A DNA stretch of 64,000 bases from Musa acuminata AAA Group (Eukaryota; Streptophyta; Magnoliopsida; Zingiberales; Musaceae): positions 9,225,001 through 9,289,000 of the forward strand of contig NC_088357.1 of assembly GCF_036884655.1 (NCBI RefSeq). The letters run 5' to 3'. The notes below the pieces were generated by a model that saw only the letters and a list, made by a program, of their open reading frames with translations, had not been told where the DNA came from and searched no databases. How positions within the stretch are numbered: the first letter of the stretch is position 1; the number at the start of each line of letters is the position of its first letter. The position numbers were made by a program, and so were the translations under genes. This document shows positions 1 to 10,690 of the stretch, piece after piece.

Positions 1-803
1 CACATAATCCTAATCCTAATTAACGTGCTAACTATGAATTTAAAGACATTTTCTAAGCTATTACAAAGTCCGTAAGTCAAGACTTCTTCCGGCGAACTTC
101 CGACGGTCTTCCGATAAACTCTCGGAAACCATTCTGCGGACTCCCGGCAAGCTCCTAGACTTCACGATTTTATCTTGGCGAGTTCCAACGAGCTTCTTCG
201 GCCAGCTCCGATCTTTCTTGGCGAGCTCTGCGAACTTCCAACGAACCTTCCGGTGAGCTTCCGAAAAACCCTTCGGCAAGCTCCCTACTTATTCTTGGCT
301 AGTTCCGACAGCATTCCCGACGAACCTTCGGACTTCCGTCGAACTCTCGAACTCGCAACGAATCCTTCGTGCTTGACTCCGACACTTTGTTTTGCTTTAT
401 GTCTTCGTCGTTATCGTAGTTAATCCTGCATACACAAGCAAAAACTCTACTCCGATCTAGACAATTATTACAACGTAAATTGACATTCTGTTGCCCGGCA
501 CGTCATTGGTTGGCGCTTCGTCCGATTCTTCAGCGCATTGTCCTCTCTTGCGGCTTGTTGCCCAATTGGCGGTTGACCTCCGCAACCCCGATATCCATGG
601 CGCAATTCCGCTCTCCTTGGCCCGATGCCTAACGTCCGAAGCCTTCTGCCATCCAATATCCTAACGTGATCTCCTCCGGTGTAATGTCAATTCGTCCTGC
701 GTCAACTATCTAATCCTGATCGAGTAGACCTGCATCACTCAAAATGCTTTGAAACATCTAAACACAATCAATTAGTTTCATCATCAAAATCCGAGATTCA
801 ACA
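1..803 (-). repeat. Truncated LTR of the long-LTR gag-only element family (third copy)
   Basis: This stretch matches the right-hand part of the two long LTRs at 9114-11620 and 15401-17883. It has the same run from the 'aatcctaatcctaatt' block through the CTTCCG-rich block to the LTR end 'gagattcaaca' at about 793-803. The left part of the LTR lies outside the window or is lost. Open frames here are shadows of the CTTCCG-rich repeat and match no protein I recognise. At 803 it abuts a different LTR family directly. It could be a solo LTR or the edge of another full element to the left. Confidence 0.8.
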
Positions 804-1990
804 CTTACTATCTATGCACCCCAAATAGGGGCTATAGTATGAGAAGGATAGGGGGAGAGGAGAATAGGAGGAGGAAGCCAAAAGAAACCTAGCCCATGAC
901 TCATTGGTTCACTCTTATTTATAGAGGTTTTCTGTTAACTTAACCATAATAGATCCTGTTATATTGGGTATTGGATCTACATCTTACTATCCAAGCCTTT
1001 TAGATTTATGGATCTCTACCCAATAATCTCTTATTGGCTCTTATTTGATATTATCCATACGATCCAATAATTTAAGGACTTATTAGATATTCAAGAAGAT
1101 ATGGGTTCCAACGGATATATCATATTTGAATATCTACTCGTTGCAACACCTACCATATGTGTGTGATCCTCTAGGCCCAATATTGAGTTGGTCGTGAGTT
1201 ATCTCTATCAGAACTTCTTTTGGCTCGGTGAATTATTATCTCCATAATAACTCACTCGACTAATCGATTGTAGACGTATTATGCCATTACGTCGCAGTCC
1301 TCAAACGATATAGGGAAATCTAATCTATTGTACCTATCTATTCTTAGTTATCGTATATATATAGTCATTCATCCATCTAATACCCTAGAGACTATATATC
1401 AGGCATAGTGATGTTAGGCTCACATAGTTTCTATTTGAGCCTCGCTCTAATCAAATTATCCCAAAGAACTATTTTTCCCTCAATCCGAATGACCCTAGCT
1501 AAGGATTTATCTGAATAAGAATATATAAGATATTTCTCTCATGACACCAAGAGCAGATAATCCTCTATTGACACTTAATAACCTTTATAAGATTGGTTAC
1601 CACTCTTAATGACCGGTTGTGCTAGATTTGAAACTTCTAAGCTATAAGTCCAGTATTAAATAATGAAGTACTCATAAAGGACATCCTTAGTGTCTCAAGT
1701 TTAAGAACCAAATATATCATTGAGACTACAAAATCGTTGTCTGATAGTAAGGCATCATCAACCATCTATCTAGTATTCCGTTAATGGATCAATTAGTGAA
1801 CTCATTCTCCAATGAGCACATATCCTGTGTCCCTAGTGTCCCCACGCGAGCAACTATAAGACCAACTACCTCCATCATAGGGACGAGTATATAGTACACC
1901 AGTCTATCCGGTTGTCTCGAGTCTCTCTCGAGTAACCCATGACCAGGATTATTTAGGGTAGGGTTTGTGTTTAAAGATGATTCGATTCTC

Positions 1991-2050
<60 letters not shown>

Positions 2051-2171
2051 TATAAAACAAGCAATATACAGTAATAAAATATTAAATAATATAATAAATA
2101 AAAAAGAGTGTGTATCATGTCACATGTGTTATCACTCACGTGATTGGCTTGCAAGACACCTATGACTAGCA
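804..2171 (-). repeat. LTR fragment, family B, minus orientation
   Basis: This is the reverse complement of much of the LTR at 6166-7351. Shared blocks include the 'ctctaggcccaatattgag' region near 1171, the 'aactcactcgac' region near 1250, the 'gtgtttaaagatgattcg' block near 1968 and the outer end reading TGCTAGTCATAGG on the minus strand at 2171. The opposite end is missing and is replaced by the long-LTR fragment ending at 803. No coding sequence is supported; the open frame over the TA repeat is low complexity. Confidence 0.7.
1993..2046. repeat. (TA)n microsatellite
   Basis: About 27 uninterrupted TA units lie inside the family B LTR fragment. The other copies of the family lack a run of this length here, so the expansion appears specific to this copy. 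The length may be affected by assembly or slippage. Confidence 0.95.
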
Positions 2172-2345
2172 CTTTCCACTAACATTCTATCAATGGGGGT
2201 GACAGGCTTGTAACGATCGTAACATCCACCCTTTGACATTTCGTTAATGGGGGCGGTAGGCCTGTAACGACCATAACACTTTCCCACTAATGTTCCGTTA
2301 ACGAAGACGATAAGTCCATAATGATCATAACACTATTCCCTTAGC
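2172..2345. repeat. Short tandem repeat, unit about 60-65 bp
   Basis: Three diverged copies of a unit read 'ca-tttc-gttaa-gggggcgg-aggcctgtaacgaccataacactttcccactaa'. They begin close to 2172, 2237 and 2298. The block follows the family B LTR end immediately and contains no open frame of note. Confidence 0.6.
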
Positions 2346-2689
2346 ATTTTCCTCACGGGACCTGACCGAGGGGGTAGACTCGATCGATCACTCGTGGATT
2401 GTTATCTATGGAGGTTGATCGGGTCAGCCTAAATGGTCCCCCGTGGATCGTCATCCACGAGACTGATAGGCTATATCTTCCTCCATATCGATGCCTTATG
2501 GGGGATGACTATATCCTTATTTTTCCATGTTAGTGCCTCTGTAACGACCAACTAGAGGAATGAGATTGGTTATCAGAAAATTCCCTATTATTTGTCCCAC
2601 TTGAAGGTATGCTCTAGGACTTTTACAAAGAAAGGGATTCGAAGTATGTTATTTAGCTCATCCGATATATGAGCATTCGAGATTTTGTC
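2346..2689. other. Unassigned retroelement-like spacer
   Basis: No gene, RNA or clear repeat was recognised here. It holds short inverted echoes such as 'tggattgttatctatgga' and 'tggatcgtcatccacgag'. From its position it is probably untranslated or LTR sequence of the decayed gypsy element, but nothing in it proves that. Confidence 0.4.
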
Positions 2690-3545
2690 TTGTGGGCGAG
2701 TTTCTTTGATTCAAGTGTCTCAGGTATATTAATTTTATATTTTCTCCATAGCGGATTAGTCTTGGTGTAGGTTAAATTTTTTGACTCAAATTCCTTGGGC
2801 ATCTTTGGCCTGTCACTCTATCATAGCGTATGTTAGATTTTTTCAACTCACTTGCCTTAAACATATTTGGCTTGGCATCTCCATCATAGCGGATTTCTTG
2901 GTGTGAGTCAGATTTTTTTGACTCGCATTCCTAAGACATATTTAGCGTAGCACCTTTGCCGCAACAGATTTGTCTTGACACGAGTTAGGTTTCCTAACTC
3001 ATATGCCTCATGTACATTTGGCCTGATGTATCCGCATAGCGGGCCTTCTTCCCTCTTTTGTCATAATAGATCTCAGGCTTTCGCCATAGTGAGCTTTCTT
3101 CCGTTTTCCATTGTAGCAAATCTCAAACTTCCGTCGTAATAAGCCTTCCTTTTTTCTCTCATGGCGGATCTTGGGCTTTCGCCCTAGCGAGCCTTCTTTC
3201 CTTCTCTATCGTAGTAGATATTGTGCTTCTATCATAGTGAGCCTTCCCTTCTCTATCATAGCGAATCTCAGGCTTTTACCATAGTGGGTTTTTTTCCCTT
3301 CTCCACCATTGTGAATCTCAAGCTTCTACCATAAAGGGCCTTCTCTTCTCTGTCATAATGAATCTCAGGCATTTACCGTGATGGGCCTTCTTCCTTTCTT
3401 CGTCATAGCAAATCTCGAGCTTTCATTAAAGCAGGTCTTTTTCTTTTATTCATTGTAATGGATTTTATGCCTCCACCGTAGCGCTTTCTTCCCTTTTTTG
3501 TTATAGCAAATCTTGGGCTTTTGCCATAGTAGATTTTGAAGCCTC
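2690..3545. repeat. Diverged tandem array, two higher-order blocks
   Basis: From about 2690 to 3010 a 75-80 bp unit recurs around 'catcatagcggattt-ttggtgtgag-ttttttgactc'. From about 3010 to 3545 a shorter unit of roughly 60-65 bp recurs around 'ctcaggcttt-gccatagtgggccttctt-cccttctc-gtcatagcgaa', with about eight or nine copies. The units drift by substitutions and small indels, so the array is old. It lies beyond the integrase end of the gypsy remnant and may be its 3' untranslated region or LTR; that is inference. Confidence 0.75.
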
Positions 3546-4561
3546 ATTTCATTGTAGTTGATTGCTAGTTATAGGTACCCTGTGAGTCAACCACTTGAGT
3601 GATGCCATATATGGTATGACATACATTAGTTTTGCTTATTATTATTATCATTATATTATTTTCTCACTTTATATTGCTTAATGCATAAATATATTGTGAT
3701 GTTTATAGATCTATGAAATAAGAATCAGATCATAATGAGATCACGATAATAAGATTGATTCACCTCTAAACACAAACCATAAATAATATTGGTCATAGGT
3801 TACTCGAGAGAAACATCGAGATAACTGGACAGATTGGTATGCTATATATCCATTTATATTATAGAGACAACTAAAAAGGGTCTAACTTATACCCATCCAC
3901 ATGCTACAAACTCGGGCTATTGGCTAAGGAGGAGAGAGACAGAGAGGAGTATAAGAGGTGACAACCAAAAGGGGTCTAGCCTATGCCTCTTTGGTTCCCT
4001 TATATTTATAGAGGTTCTTGTCAACTTTAACTCTAATAAATTCTACCCTATAAATACTAGATCTCCATCCAACTATATAAATATATTAGATTAATGGATC
4101 TCTACTCAATAATCTTTCATTGGCTCTTATTAGATCTTATCCACAAGATCAAATAATTCATCAGCTTACTATATATCCAATAAAATTGGGGCTCTAATAG
4201 ATATATCATATTCAAACCTTTACTCATCGCAACACATATTATATGTGTGTGACCCTCTAAGCCCAATATCGAGCTGGTCATGAGTCATATCTATCAGAAC
4301 TCCCTTTGACTTAGTGAATTATTATCTCTTATAATAATTCACTTGACTTATTGACTACGGGCGTACTAGCCTACTATGTCGTAGTCTCCAAATAATATAG
4401 GAGAATCTAATTCATTGGACTTATCTATGAACATTATCATACATACAACAAGTAATATAAAGCAAGAAAAAATATTAAATAATAAGTAAAAAGAGTATGT
4501 ATCGTGTCACACGTATCATCATTTATGTGATTAGTTTACAAGGCACCTCTAACTAGCAAGG
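3546..4561. repeat. Rearranged family B LTR copy with inverted ends
   Basis: The first part (about 3546-3880, from 'tgctagttataggtacc') runs in the same direction as the copy at 6166-7351. The rest (about 3880-4561) runs in the opposite direction and ends 'gcacctctaactagcaagg', the reverse complement of the start. The copy therefore has inverted termini and looks like two head-to-head fragments or an internal inversion. No coding capacity is supported. Confidence 0.6.
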
Positions 4562-4739
4562 ATTTGGTCTGATTGCTTTCCTCAGCCTTTCAAAGTATTA
4601 TATCCTCAATCTCAAAAAGAGTATGTATCGTATTACACATGTCATCACTCACGTGATTGGCTTCTAGGGCACATATGACTAGTAAGGTTCTGGTCAAGTT
4701 GTTTACCTCAGCCTTTCAAAGAATTATATCCTCGATCTC
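4488..4739. repeat. Direct tandem duplication, period about 126 bp
   Basis: The block starting 'aaaaagagtatgtatcgt' at 4488 recurs at 4614, and both copies end near 'ttatatcctc-atctc'. The unit joins the terminal sequence of the family B LTR to about 55 bp of adjacent gypsy-derived sequence. The duplication therefore happened after that junction formed. Confidence 0.8.
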
Positions 4740-5830
4740 AACTTTCTACAAGTGGACTTCGTAATTAGAGAGCTTTATCACTTGCTCATTTGTACCTTAT
4801 GGCTAAAATATGTGCTTTAGCTCTGACCTCACTGATCAGGTTGGGTCCAGTCTGAATTCCTTTTTCGAATATAACTTCATCAAAGTTTTCCACTCGAGGA
4901 GTTGGGAACATAACTTCAGGCAAGAGGATGACTTCAGTATCGAATGTTAGGATGAATGACGAATCACCCGACCTAGTCTTAGGTGTTATACACGATGCTC
5001 ATAGGTTGCTCAGGAGTTCGTCCACCCAGGTGCCCTTTGCTCCAATAACCCTCTTCTTCAATCCCTTTAGTATGGTTCGGTTGGTGACCTTAACTGGACC
5101 ATCGGTTTGGGGGTGAGCTACCAAGCTAAACCTTAGTTGGATCTCGTATGACTAATAGAACTCCTTGAATCTACTATTGTTGAATTAGGTTTCATTGTCT
5201 GTTATGAGAGCTCTTGGGAATTTGAAACGAGTGATTATATTCTTCTAGACAAATCCTTCAACTTGTTTCTCGGTGATTGACGCTAGTAGTTCAACCTCTA
5301 CTCACTTTGTGAAGTAATCCACTCTTATAATGAGGAACTTCCTGACATAGGCAAGAAAGGTCCCAAGAGGTCCATTCCCCACTAGGCATAGGGCCATGTG
5401 CAGTTGATTAAGCTCAAGGGGACCATAAGCTAGTGATGTACCGAAGTAAACCTTTGGCATTGCTGGCACCTTCGGATGTAGACGATCATGTTTTTATACA
5501 AGATTGGCTAGTAAAATCCTTATCATAGGACCTTGAAGGTGATGGTGCACCCCCATATATGCTCCCCGTAAATTCTTTCATGTACCTCGATCAGTGTTCT
5601 ATCAACCTCTTATAGTGACAAGCATCAAAGGAGGCTTTGGCTGAAGGACCTATAGTACAAGTGGTCATTAATTATATAATACCAAGCATGGCAACATCTG
5701 ACTCTTTGAGCCACCATGGGGTTAGTGGGCAGTGTTCCGTCCCTCTTATAGCATAAAATATCATCCATCCAACTCGGCTCCTCGACTATAGTGATATCAC
5801 ATCTTTCGATGGATCGGGCAAGAAGCACCT
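4740..5830 (-). pseudogene. Ty3/gypsy integrase remnant
   Basis: Read on the minus strand, 5828-5625 encodes an HHCC-type integrase N-terminal region: a 'SWMDDILCYKRDGTLP' segment, then a 'YYIINDHLYYRSFSQ' segment, as in plant gypsy integrases. Toward 4800 broken frames show the integrase C-terminal stretch, with 'NRTILKGLKKR', 'GTWVDELL' and 'EVRAKAHI' segments. Stops and frameshifts interrupt it throughout, so it cannot give a working enzyme. It belongs to the same minus-strand gypsy element as the RNase H, RT, protease and gag pieces to the right. Confidence 0.8.
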
Positions 5831-5839
5831 AGATCATTG

Positions 5840-6165
5840 GTTGGTTCTCCTTTGATGATCGGGCAAAAGCTAACTTGGTTAACACATTTGCTTGAGCATT
5901 TTCAGCCTGAGAAATCCTCTATATAGTGAGATGAGGGTAACTACATGCGATGTAGTGTACCTCGGCTAGGTACTTCATTATAGTTGCATCTCATGCTTCA
6001 TATCTCCTATCCACCTTGCTGATGATTAGTTATGAGTTACTAAATACTACCAACTCCTACACTTAGAGTTTTCGGGTGAGTCGAAGACTCGACAGGAGTG
6101 CTTCATACTTAGTCTCATTGTTGGAGATTTTGAATTCAAACCGAATGACTTGCTCATACACTTGG
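5840..6165 (-). pseudogene. Ty3/gypsy RNase H remnant
   Basis: The minus strand shows a degraded gypsy RNase H: 'FKISNNETKYEALL', then 'YEA-DATIMKYLAEV', then 'ISQAENAQANVLTKLAFA', with several stops. These are usual landmarks of the domain in plant gypsy elements. The expected upstream half of the RT is missing where the family B LTR (6166-7351) joins, so the junction involved a deletion as well as an insertion. Confidence 0.75.
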
Positions 6166-7351
6166 TGCTAATCATAGGTGCCCTAGCCAATCACGAGAGT
6201 GATGGCACGTATGACTTGATACATAATTTTTTTACTTATTATATATTAATTATAGTATATACACATATATTGTGATTTCATCGGATTTATGCAATAAGAA
6301 TCGAATCGTGATGAGATCATGATAATGAGACCGATCCACCTTTAAACACAGATCCTAAATAATCCTGGTCATAAGTTACTCGAGAAGGACATCAAGATAA
6401 CCAAACAGACTAGTGTTTTATATACACATCCATACGACGAATATACAGCAAACCAAAGTCATTCGGATTGAGAGAGAAAGAGTTTTCTAGGAGAATCCAA
6501 TTAGAGCAAAACTCGAGGAGAAACCATATGTGCTTGACAACACCATATCAGATATATAATCTTTGAGATATTAGATGGTTGAGGGACTATAGGTATACGG
6601 TAACTGAGGATAGATATATTCAAAGGATTGGATTCCTCTTTATCATCTGGGGACTACGGCGTAGTGGCATAGTACGTCTGCAATCGATGAGTCGAGTGAA
6701 TTATTATGGAGATAATAATTCACTGAGCCAGTATGAGTTCTGATAGGTATAACTCACGGTCAGTTCGATATTATGCCTAGAGGGTCACATATATATGGTA
6801 GGGGTTGCGACAAGTAGAGGTTCAGATATGAGAGATATGTTGGAACCCCTATCTTATTGGATATCAAATAAACCCTTGAATTATTGGATCCCACAGATGG
6901 GATCTAATAAGAGCTAATAAGAGATTATTGAGTAAAGACACACTAATCTAAGAGGTTTGGGTAATTGGATAGAAATCTAGTACCCAATAGGGTATGATCA
7001 ATTAGGATTAACTGAGAACCTATATAAATAGTAGAGAACTAAATGCCCAAATGCTGAGGCTTCTTGTTGGTCACCTCCTATTCTTCTCTCCCCTTCTTCT
7101 CATCAGATAGCAGGCGTGGAGATTTGAGGAGCATCGTCGTAACCCTACTGTGTGGATCACCACTAGAGAGGATGACACTTGACCTCTTTTATCATCTCCA
7201 ATAGATCTATAGGGATTCAGGGATATACGATCTCCCTATGTAACACAACCATCGCACACGTGTACTTCTGTGTCGCGGATTTTGTGCATCAATCTTTGCA
7301 CAACGATGAACACCTTTTAGAAAATTTAGGATTTCCCTAGATTTCCCTACA
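6166..7351 (+). repeat. Family B solo LTR, the most complete copy
   Basis: The block starts TGCTAATCATAGG and ends CCCTACA, giving TG...CA termini over 1,186 bp. It is flanked on both sides by pieces of the same gypsy element (RNase H left, RT right). Late-LTR features include the 'gcatcaatctttgcacaac' block near 7288. I see no primer site or internal coding region attached to it, so it reads as a solo LTR. The flanking pentamers (cttgg and gttct) do not match, consistent with a deletion at one side. Confidence 0.65.
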
Positions 7352-7706
7352 GTTCTTTAGTCCAAAGGGCATGACTTTATAACAATATACACATAGTCAA
7401 TAATGAAAAGAGATATATACCCGATCATGGGGTGTCATCCTAATTTAATTATAGCCTAAGAATGCGTCTATAAAGGTGAGGAGTTCATGACACAAGGTGG
7501 AATTCACCGATTGATCGATCCGAGAGGGGGGGTAGTTGTCCTTTGAACATGCTTTGTTGAGATCGGTATAATAAATACATATTTTTCAGTTTCTATTATA
7601 TTTCTTGACTAGTATAATATTAGAGAGCCATTAAGGATACTAGACTTCAGCAATAAATTTCGCTCTTAACAATTTATCAATTTCATCATTGATCGCTTGT
7701 AATGCT
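7352..7706 (-). pseudogene. Ty3/gypsy reverse transcriptase N-terminal remnant
   Basis: The minus strand reads 'NDEIDKLLRAKFIAEV' near 7690-7650, then 'YTDLNKACSKDNYPP' near 7560, the usual approach to the RT palm in plant gypsy elements. Multiple stops and shifts are present. The copy stops at 7351, where the solo LTR begins, before the catalytic palm motif. It is non-functional. Confidence 0.8.
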
Positions 7707-8543
7707 TGGAGAAAAACTTGTGAGGTCTCTGTTTCATGGGTTAGGTTTTGAGAGAGACATTTAAGTGGTGTTGGGTTATATGTAGATCAACATACGTCTT
7801 TTACTGACGAAGAGAATACCTTTATATTTTTTACGAGGAATTTAATAAATTGTATGTGTTTCTTATCGAGGAGCGTTGTTCTGACTTTAATGATCTAGTC
7901 GAGTTGGGCCTTATCTAGCAATGCCTCGATTAACTATTCCACTAACTCCAAGTGTGATAAAGGTTTGCCAAAATCTTGGGGATCCATTGGCAATAGCTCA
8001 GACTTGGATTTCTTTGACATTAAAACCATCATCAAGTAACATTATCGAGACTCTCTCGAGTTGCTCTTTAGCTCCCTGATGTCGACTCTCATCGGAAACT
8101 TCATTACCATGTGGTATGTGGATACCACATGGTAAATATCTTGGTTGAGGGAATATCTACTATGATGAACATGGTTATCAGTGTCTTGGAGCAATGTTAA
8201 ATGTTATATATAGGCTCACAATCTCGAGTGAGTAAAGGGAGTCGCCCATGAATCCTATCAGCAAAAGTGTTATTAGGAAGAGGTCATTAGCTAACAGTCT
8301 AAGCTTTTGAAAAGTATCAAAATAAAGTATATTAAGGAATTATTTTTGATGACCTTGACCCTTTCACCCAGGTGTTAATCATCCTCGTTAAGACCACCAA
8401 TGCATTATCGTAGTTCAGGTTGAGATACTATGTTTCTTCTTTGAAAGTGATTTTTGTACTTCTCTCTTGCCTCAAACATTTTTCGATAGTAGTTTGAGCG
8501 TAGGCTTTATGTCCCGAGGAGCTATCCCTTCCCAAGATGGGTC
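7707..8543 (-). pseudogene. Ty3/gypsy protease and linker remnant
   Basis: Near 8470-8390 the minus strand shows 'TKITFKEETQ' followed by 'NYDNALVV', the segment before the aspartic protease in plant gypsy polyproteins. Near 8543-8500 it shows the 'SSSGHKAYAQ' type linker that follows gag. The remainder is too decayed for me to place domain edges. The fragment is cut at 8543 by the copia element, and its gag partner lies on the far side of that insertion at 23137. Confidence 0.65.
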
Positions 8544-8774
8544 TGTTAGAAAATAAATAGATAAACAATTGTAGAAGAAGTTGATTGTTATTAACATATC
8601 CCCCTTCCTTTTATATAGGTTAGAAGGGAGAATTTTCCTTAATAGGTTAGAGGATTTCCCTCAACAGAGTAGAGAGATTTCCTCAAACAGTTAGGGAAAG
8701 GTGAAGGCTCTCGATGTTTACAGATGAACCTCCTGAGATGTCCTTGACGAATTAGCTCCTTGATTTGGTCCTTC
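8544..8774 (-). repeat. Ty1/copia left (3') LTR
   Basis: It starts TGTTAGAAAATAAATAG at 8544 and matches 22929-23136 closely up to 'ttggtccttc'. It has one extra repeat of 'cagagtagagagatttcct' compared with the right copy. The exact inner edge is uncertain: beyond 8774 a partial duplicate 'gatgaacctcttgagatttcctcaa' runs on to the pol stop at 8819. No matching target duplication was found outside the pair. Confidence 0.8.
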
Positions 8775-8818
8775 GATGAACCTCTTGAGATTTCCTCAAA
8801 CAGTTAGTGAAATCTCAT

Positions 8819-9113
8819 CTACTTATCATGCCCCCACAAGATGGTACTTCGATCAAGGAGGCCAATCTTGGACAGATGTAATGCAAAAAGTTTACGAGCT
8901 AGAGGCTTCGTAAATGAGTCGGCCAATTGATCAGCCGTATGAACATGAGAAACACAAAGTTGACGGCGAATAACTTGATCACGTACAAAGTGGAAGTCAA
9001 TAGCAATATGTTTCATGCGGAAGTGGAATACCGGATTAGCGTATAGATAGGTAGTTCCAATATTATCACAATATATTGTAGGGGTGGAATCTATGTTGAG
9101 TTCCTGGAGTAGA
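8819..9113 (-). pseudogene. Ty1/copia RNase H, C-terminal part
   Basis: On the minus strand this encodes the end of copia RNase H. It has a 'STPTIYCDN' segment with an acidic residue typical of the active site, the 'HFRMKHIAIDFHFVRDQ' segment and the 'HTADQLADSFTKPL' segment. It ends with a TAG stop at 8819-8821. The rest of the domain is at 17884-18163. The two pieces join in the same frame once the nested element and one copy of its GTAGA duplication are disregarded. Confidence 0.88.
9109..9113. repeat. Target-site duplication GTAGA, left copy
   Basis: The five bases immediately before the TG of the left long LTR are GTAGA. The same five follow the right LTR at 17884-17888. The host sequence on both sides is the copia RNase H reading frame, so this is a clean insertion footprint. 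Confidence 0.9.
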
Positions 9114-9254
9114 TGTTAGGATCGAGAGCACTAAGAGGGGGGCGGGGGGTGAATTAGTGCAGCGAAAATCTTTCAGCGATTAAAAACGAAAGCTGCGTTC
9201 GTTCGATAAACACTATGCAAAAGCCGATTTTAAGTTTACTTATGATTAAGTGCA

Positions 9255-9590
9255 GTTTACGTTTAAACACAGTTAGCGTCTAAACGTAGTTTGCATCTAA
9301 ATGCAGATTGCGTCTAAACTCAGATTGCGTCTAAGCGCAGTTTGCGTCTAAGCGCAGATTGCGTCTATGTGCAGTTTGCATCTAAGCGCAGTTTGCGTCT
9401 AAGCGCAGATTACGTCTAAGCGCAGTTTGCGTCTAAACACAGTTTGTGTCTAAGCGTAGTTTAAGCAGAAGTATAAAGATAATGTGCTGCTATTGTACAG
9501 CTCAAAAAGTAATCTGCAAAAAGCAGATTTACGTCTAAACGCAGATTTACGTCTAAACGCATATTTACGTCTTAAACGCAGATTTACGTC
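9255..9590. repeat. 20-bp tandem array inside the left long LTR
   Basis: A unit of about 19-20 bp, 'gcagtttgcgtctaagc' with variants 'gcagattgcgtctaaac', repeats roughly ten to twelve times to about 9464. A related set, 'gcagatttacgtctaaac', occurs three to four times at 9520-9590. The right LTR (15550-15855) carries the same array with about one unit fewer, which accounts for most of the length difference between the LTRs. Confidence 0.9.
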
Positions 9591-10398
9591 TGAACTTTGA
9601 AACTCGTTTGTATACTCGTAGAAGGCAGTATGCAGTTGAAATTAAGACGTAAACGTAAGCTGAAATCTGATGATTGTGCGAGGAAAGCCGATTTACGTCT
9701 AAATGCAGTTTTACGTCTAAATGTTGAAACTCGTTCGTAAAGTTGCAGAAGACAGTTTGCAGTTATAAATAGAATCAAAATGTAAATGTAAACTGCAAGG
9801 AAACTCGTTCGTAAAAGCGCAGAAGACAGTTCGCAGTTATAAACAGATTCAAGACGTAAATGTAAGCTGCAAAGTAAAGATCGTACGAAAACACCTATTG
9901 ACGTCTGAATCCAGATTCGGAAAGATTAGAGCTTAGAAACTTGTTCGTAAAAGCGCAGAGAGCAGTAGCTATGTAGGAGGTTTGCAGTAATGATAAAGTG
10001 CTCAAAATAAACGTAAACCAGAGATTTAGAGTGGTTCGGTCAGTCTTGACCTACTCCACTTTTGGCTTCCTCCACCGGCGAGGTCACCGACGTCAACTAG
10101 GGGCCTTCCTTCAATAGGCGAAGGCCAACTACCCTTTTACAGTTTCTCTCCTTTTGACGGGCTCAGGAGACAACCCTTACAGATCCTTTCTCTCCTCTCT
10201 TTACAACTCAAGACTTGAAGAACAGAAAAGAGGAGAACTTTTAGACTTTACACAAATTTGAGCTCTTAGAATCACTGAAAAGATCAAGAATTCGGTGTGG
10301 ATCTGTATCCCTTCAGTGCTGAATGGGTGAGGTATTTATAGGCCCCAACCCAATTCAAATTTGGAGCTCAAAACGATCAAATCCCGGAATTTCAGGAT

Positions 10399-10690
10399 CA
10401 GGCGGTTGCACCTCTTGACTGGAGAGGTTGCACCGCCCAATCTTGCTCGAAGACCGAGCTCAGGCGGTGCCACCTCTCTGTCAGGGAGGTTGCACCGCCC
10501 AGTCTTGCTCGAAGACTAAGCTCAGGCGGTGCCACCTCTCTGTTAGGGAGGTTGCACCGCCCAGTCTAGCTCGAAGACTGAGCTCTGGGCGGTTGCACCT
10601 CTTGGTTGGGGCGGTTGCACCGCCCAGTCTCGCTGGAAGACATAGCCTGGGCGGTGCTACCTCCAACCCTGGCGGTGCCACCTCTTTCAC
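10399..10690. repeat. GC-rich tandem array, unit about 62 bp, left long LTR
   Basis: The unit reads roughly 'aggcggtgccacctctctg', then a 'ggaggttgcaccgcccagtc' block, then 'tgctcgaagactgagctc'. About four to five copies are present with drift. The paired 'ggcggt...accgcc' words make short inverted repeats within each unit. Translations of both strands give repetitive open frames, but no conserved domain is visible. Confidence 0.85.

Noticed and set aside
61..423. CTTCCG-rich frames on both strands (also near 10959-11213 and 17189-17476)
   Set aside because: They fall in the repeat block of the long LTR, recur in all copies with frame differences, and show no protein family.
1789..2172. 127-residue minus-strand frame with an Ile-Tyr run
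   Set aside because: It reads through the (TA)n microsatellite in an LTR fragment. The middle is low complexity and the ends match no family.
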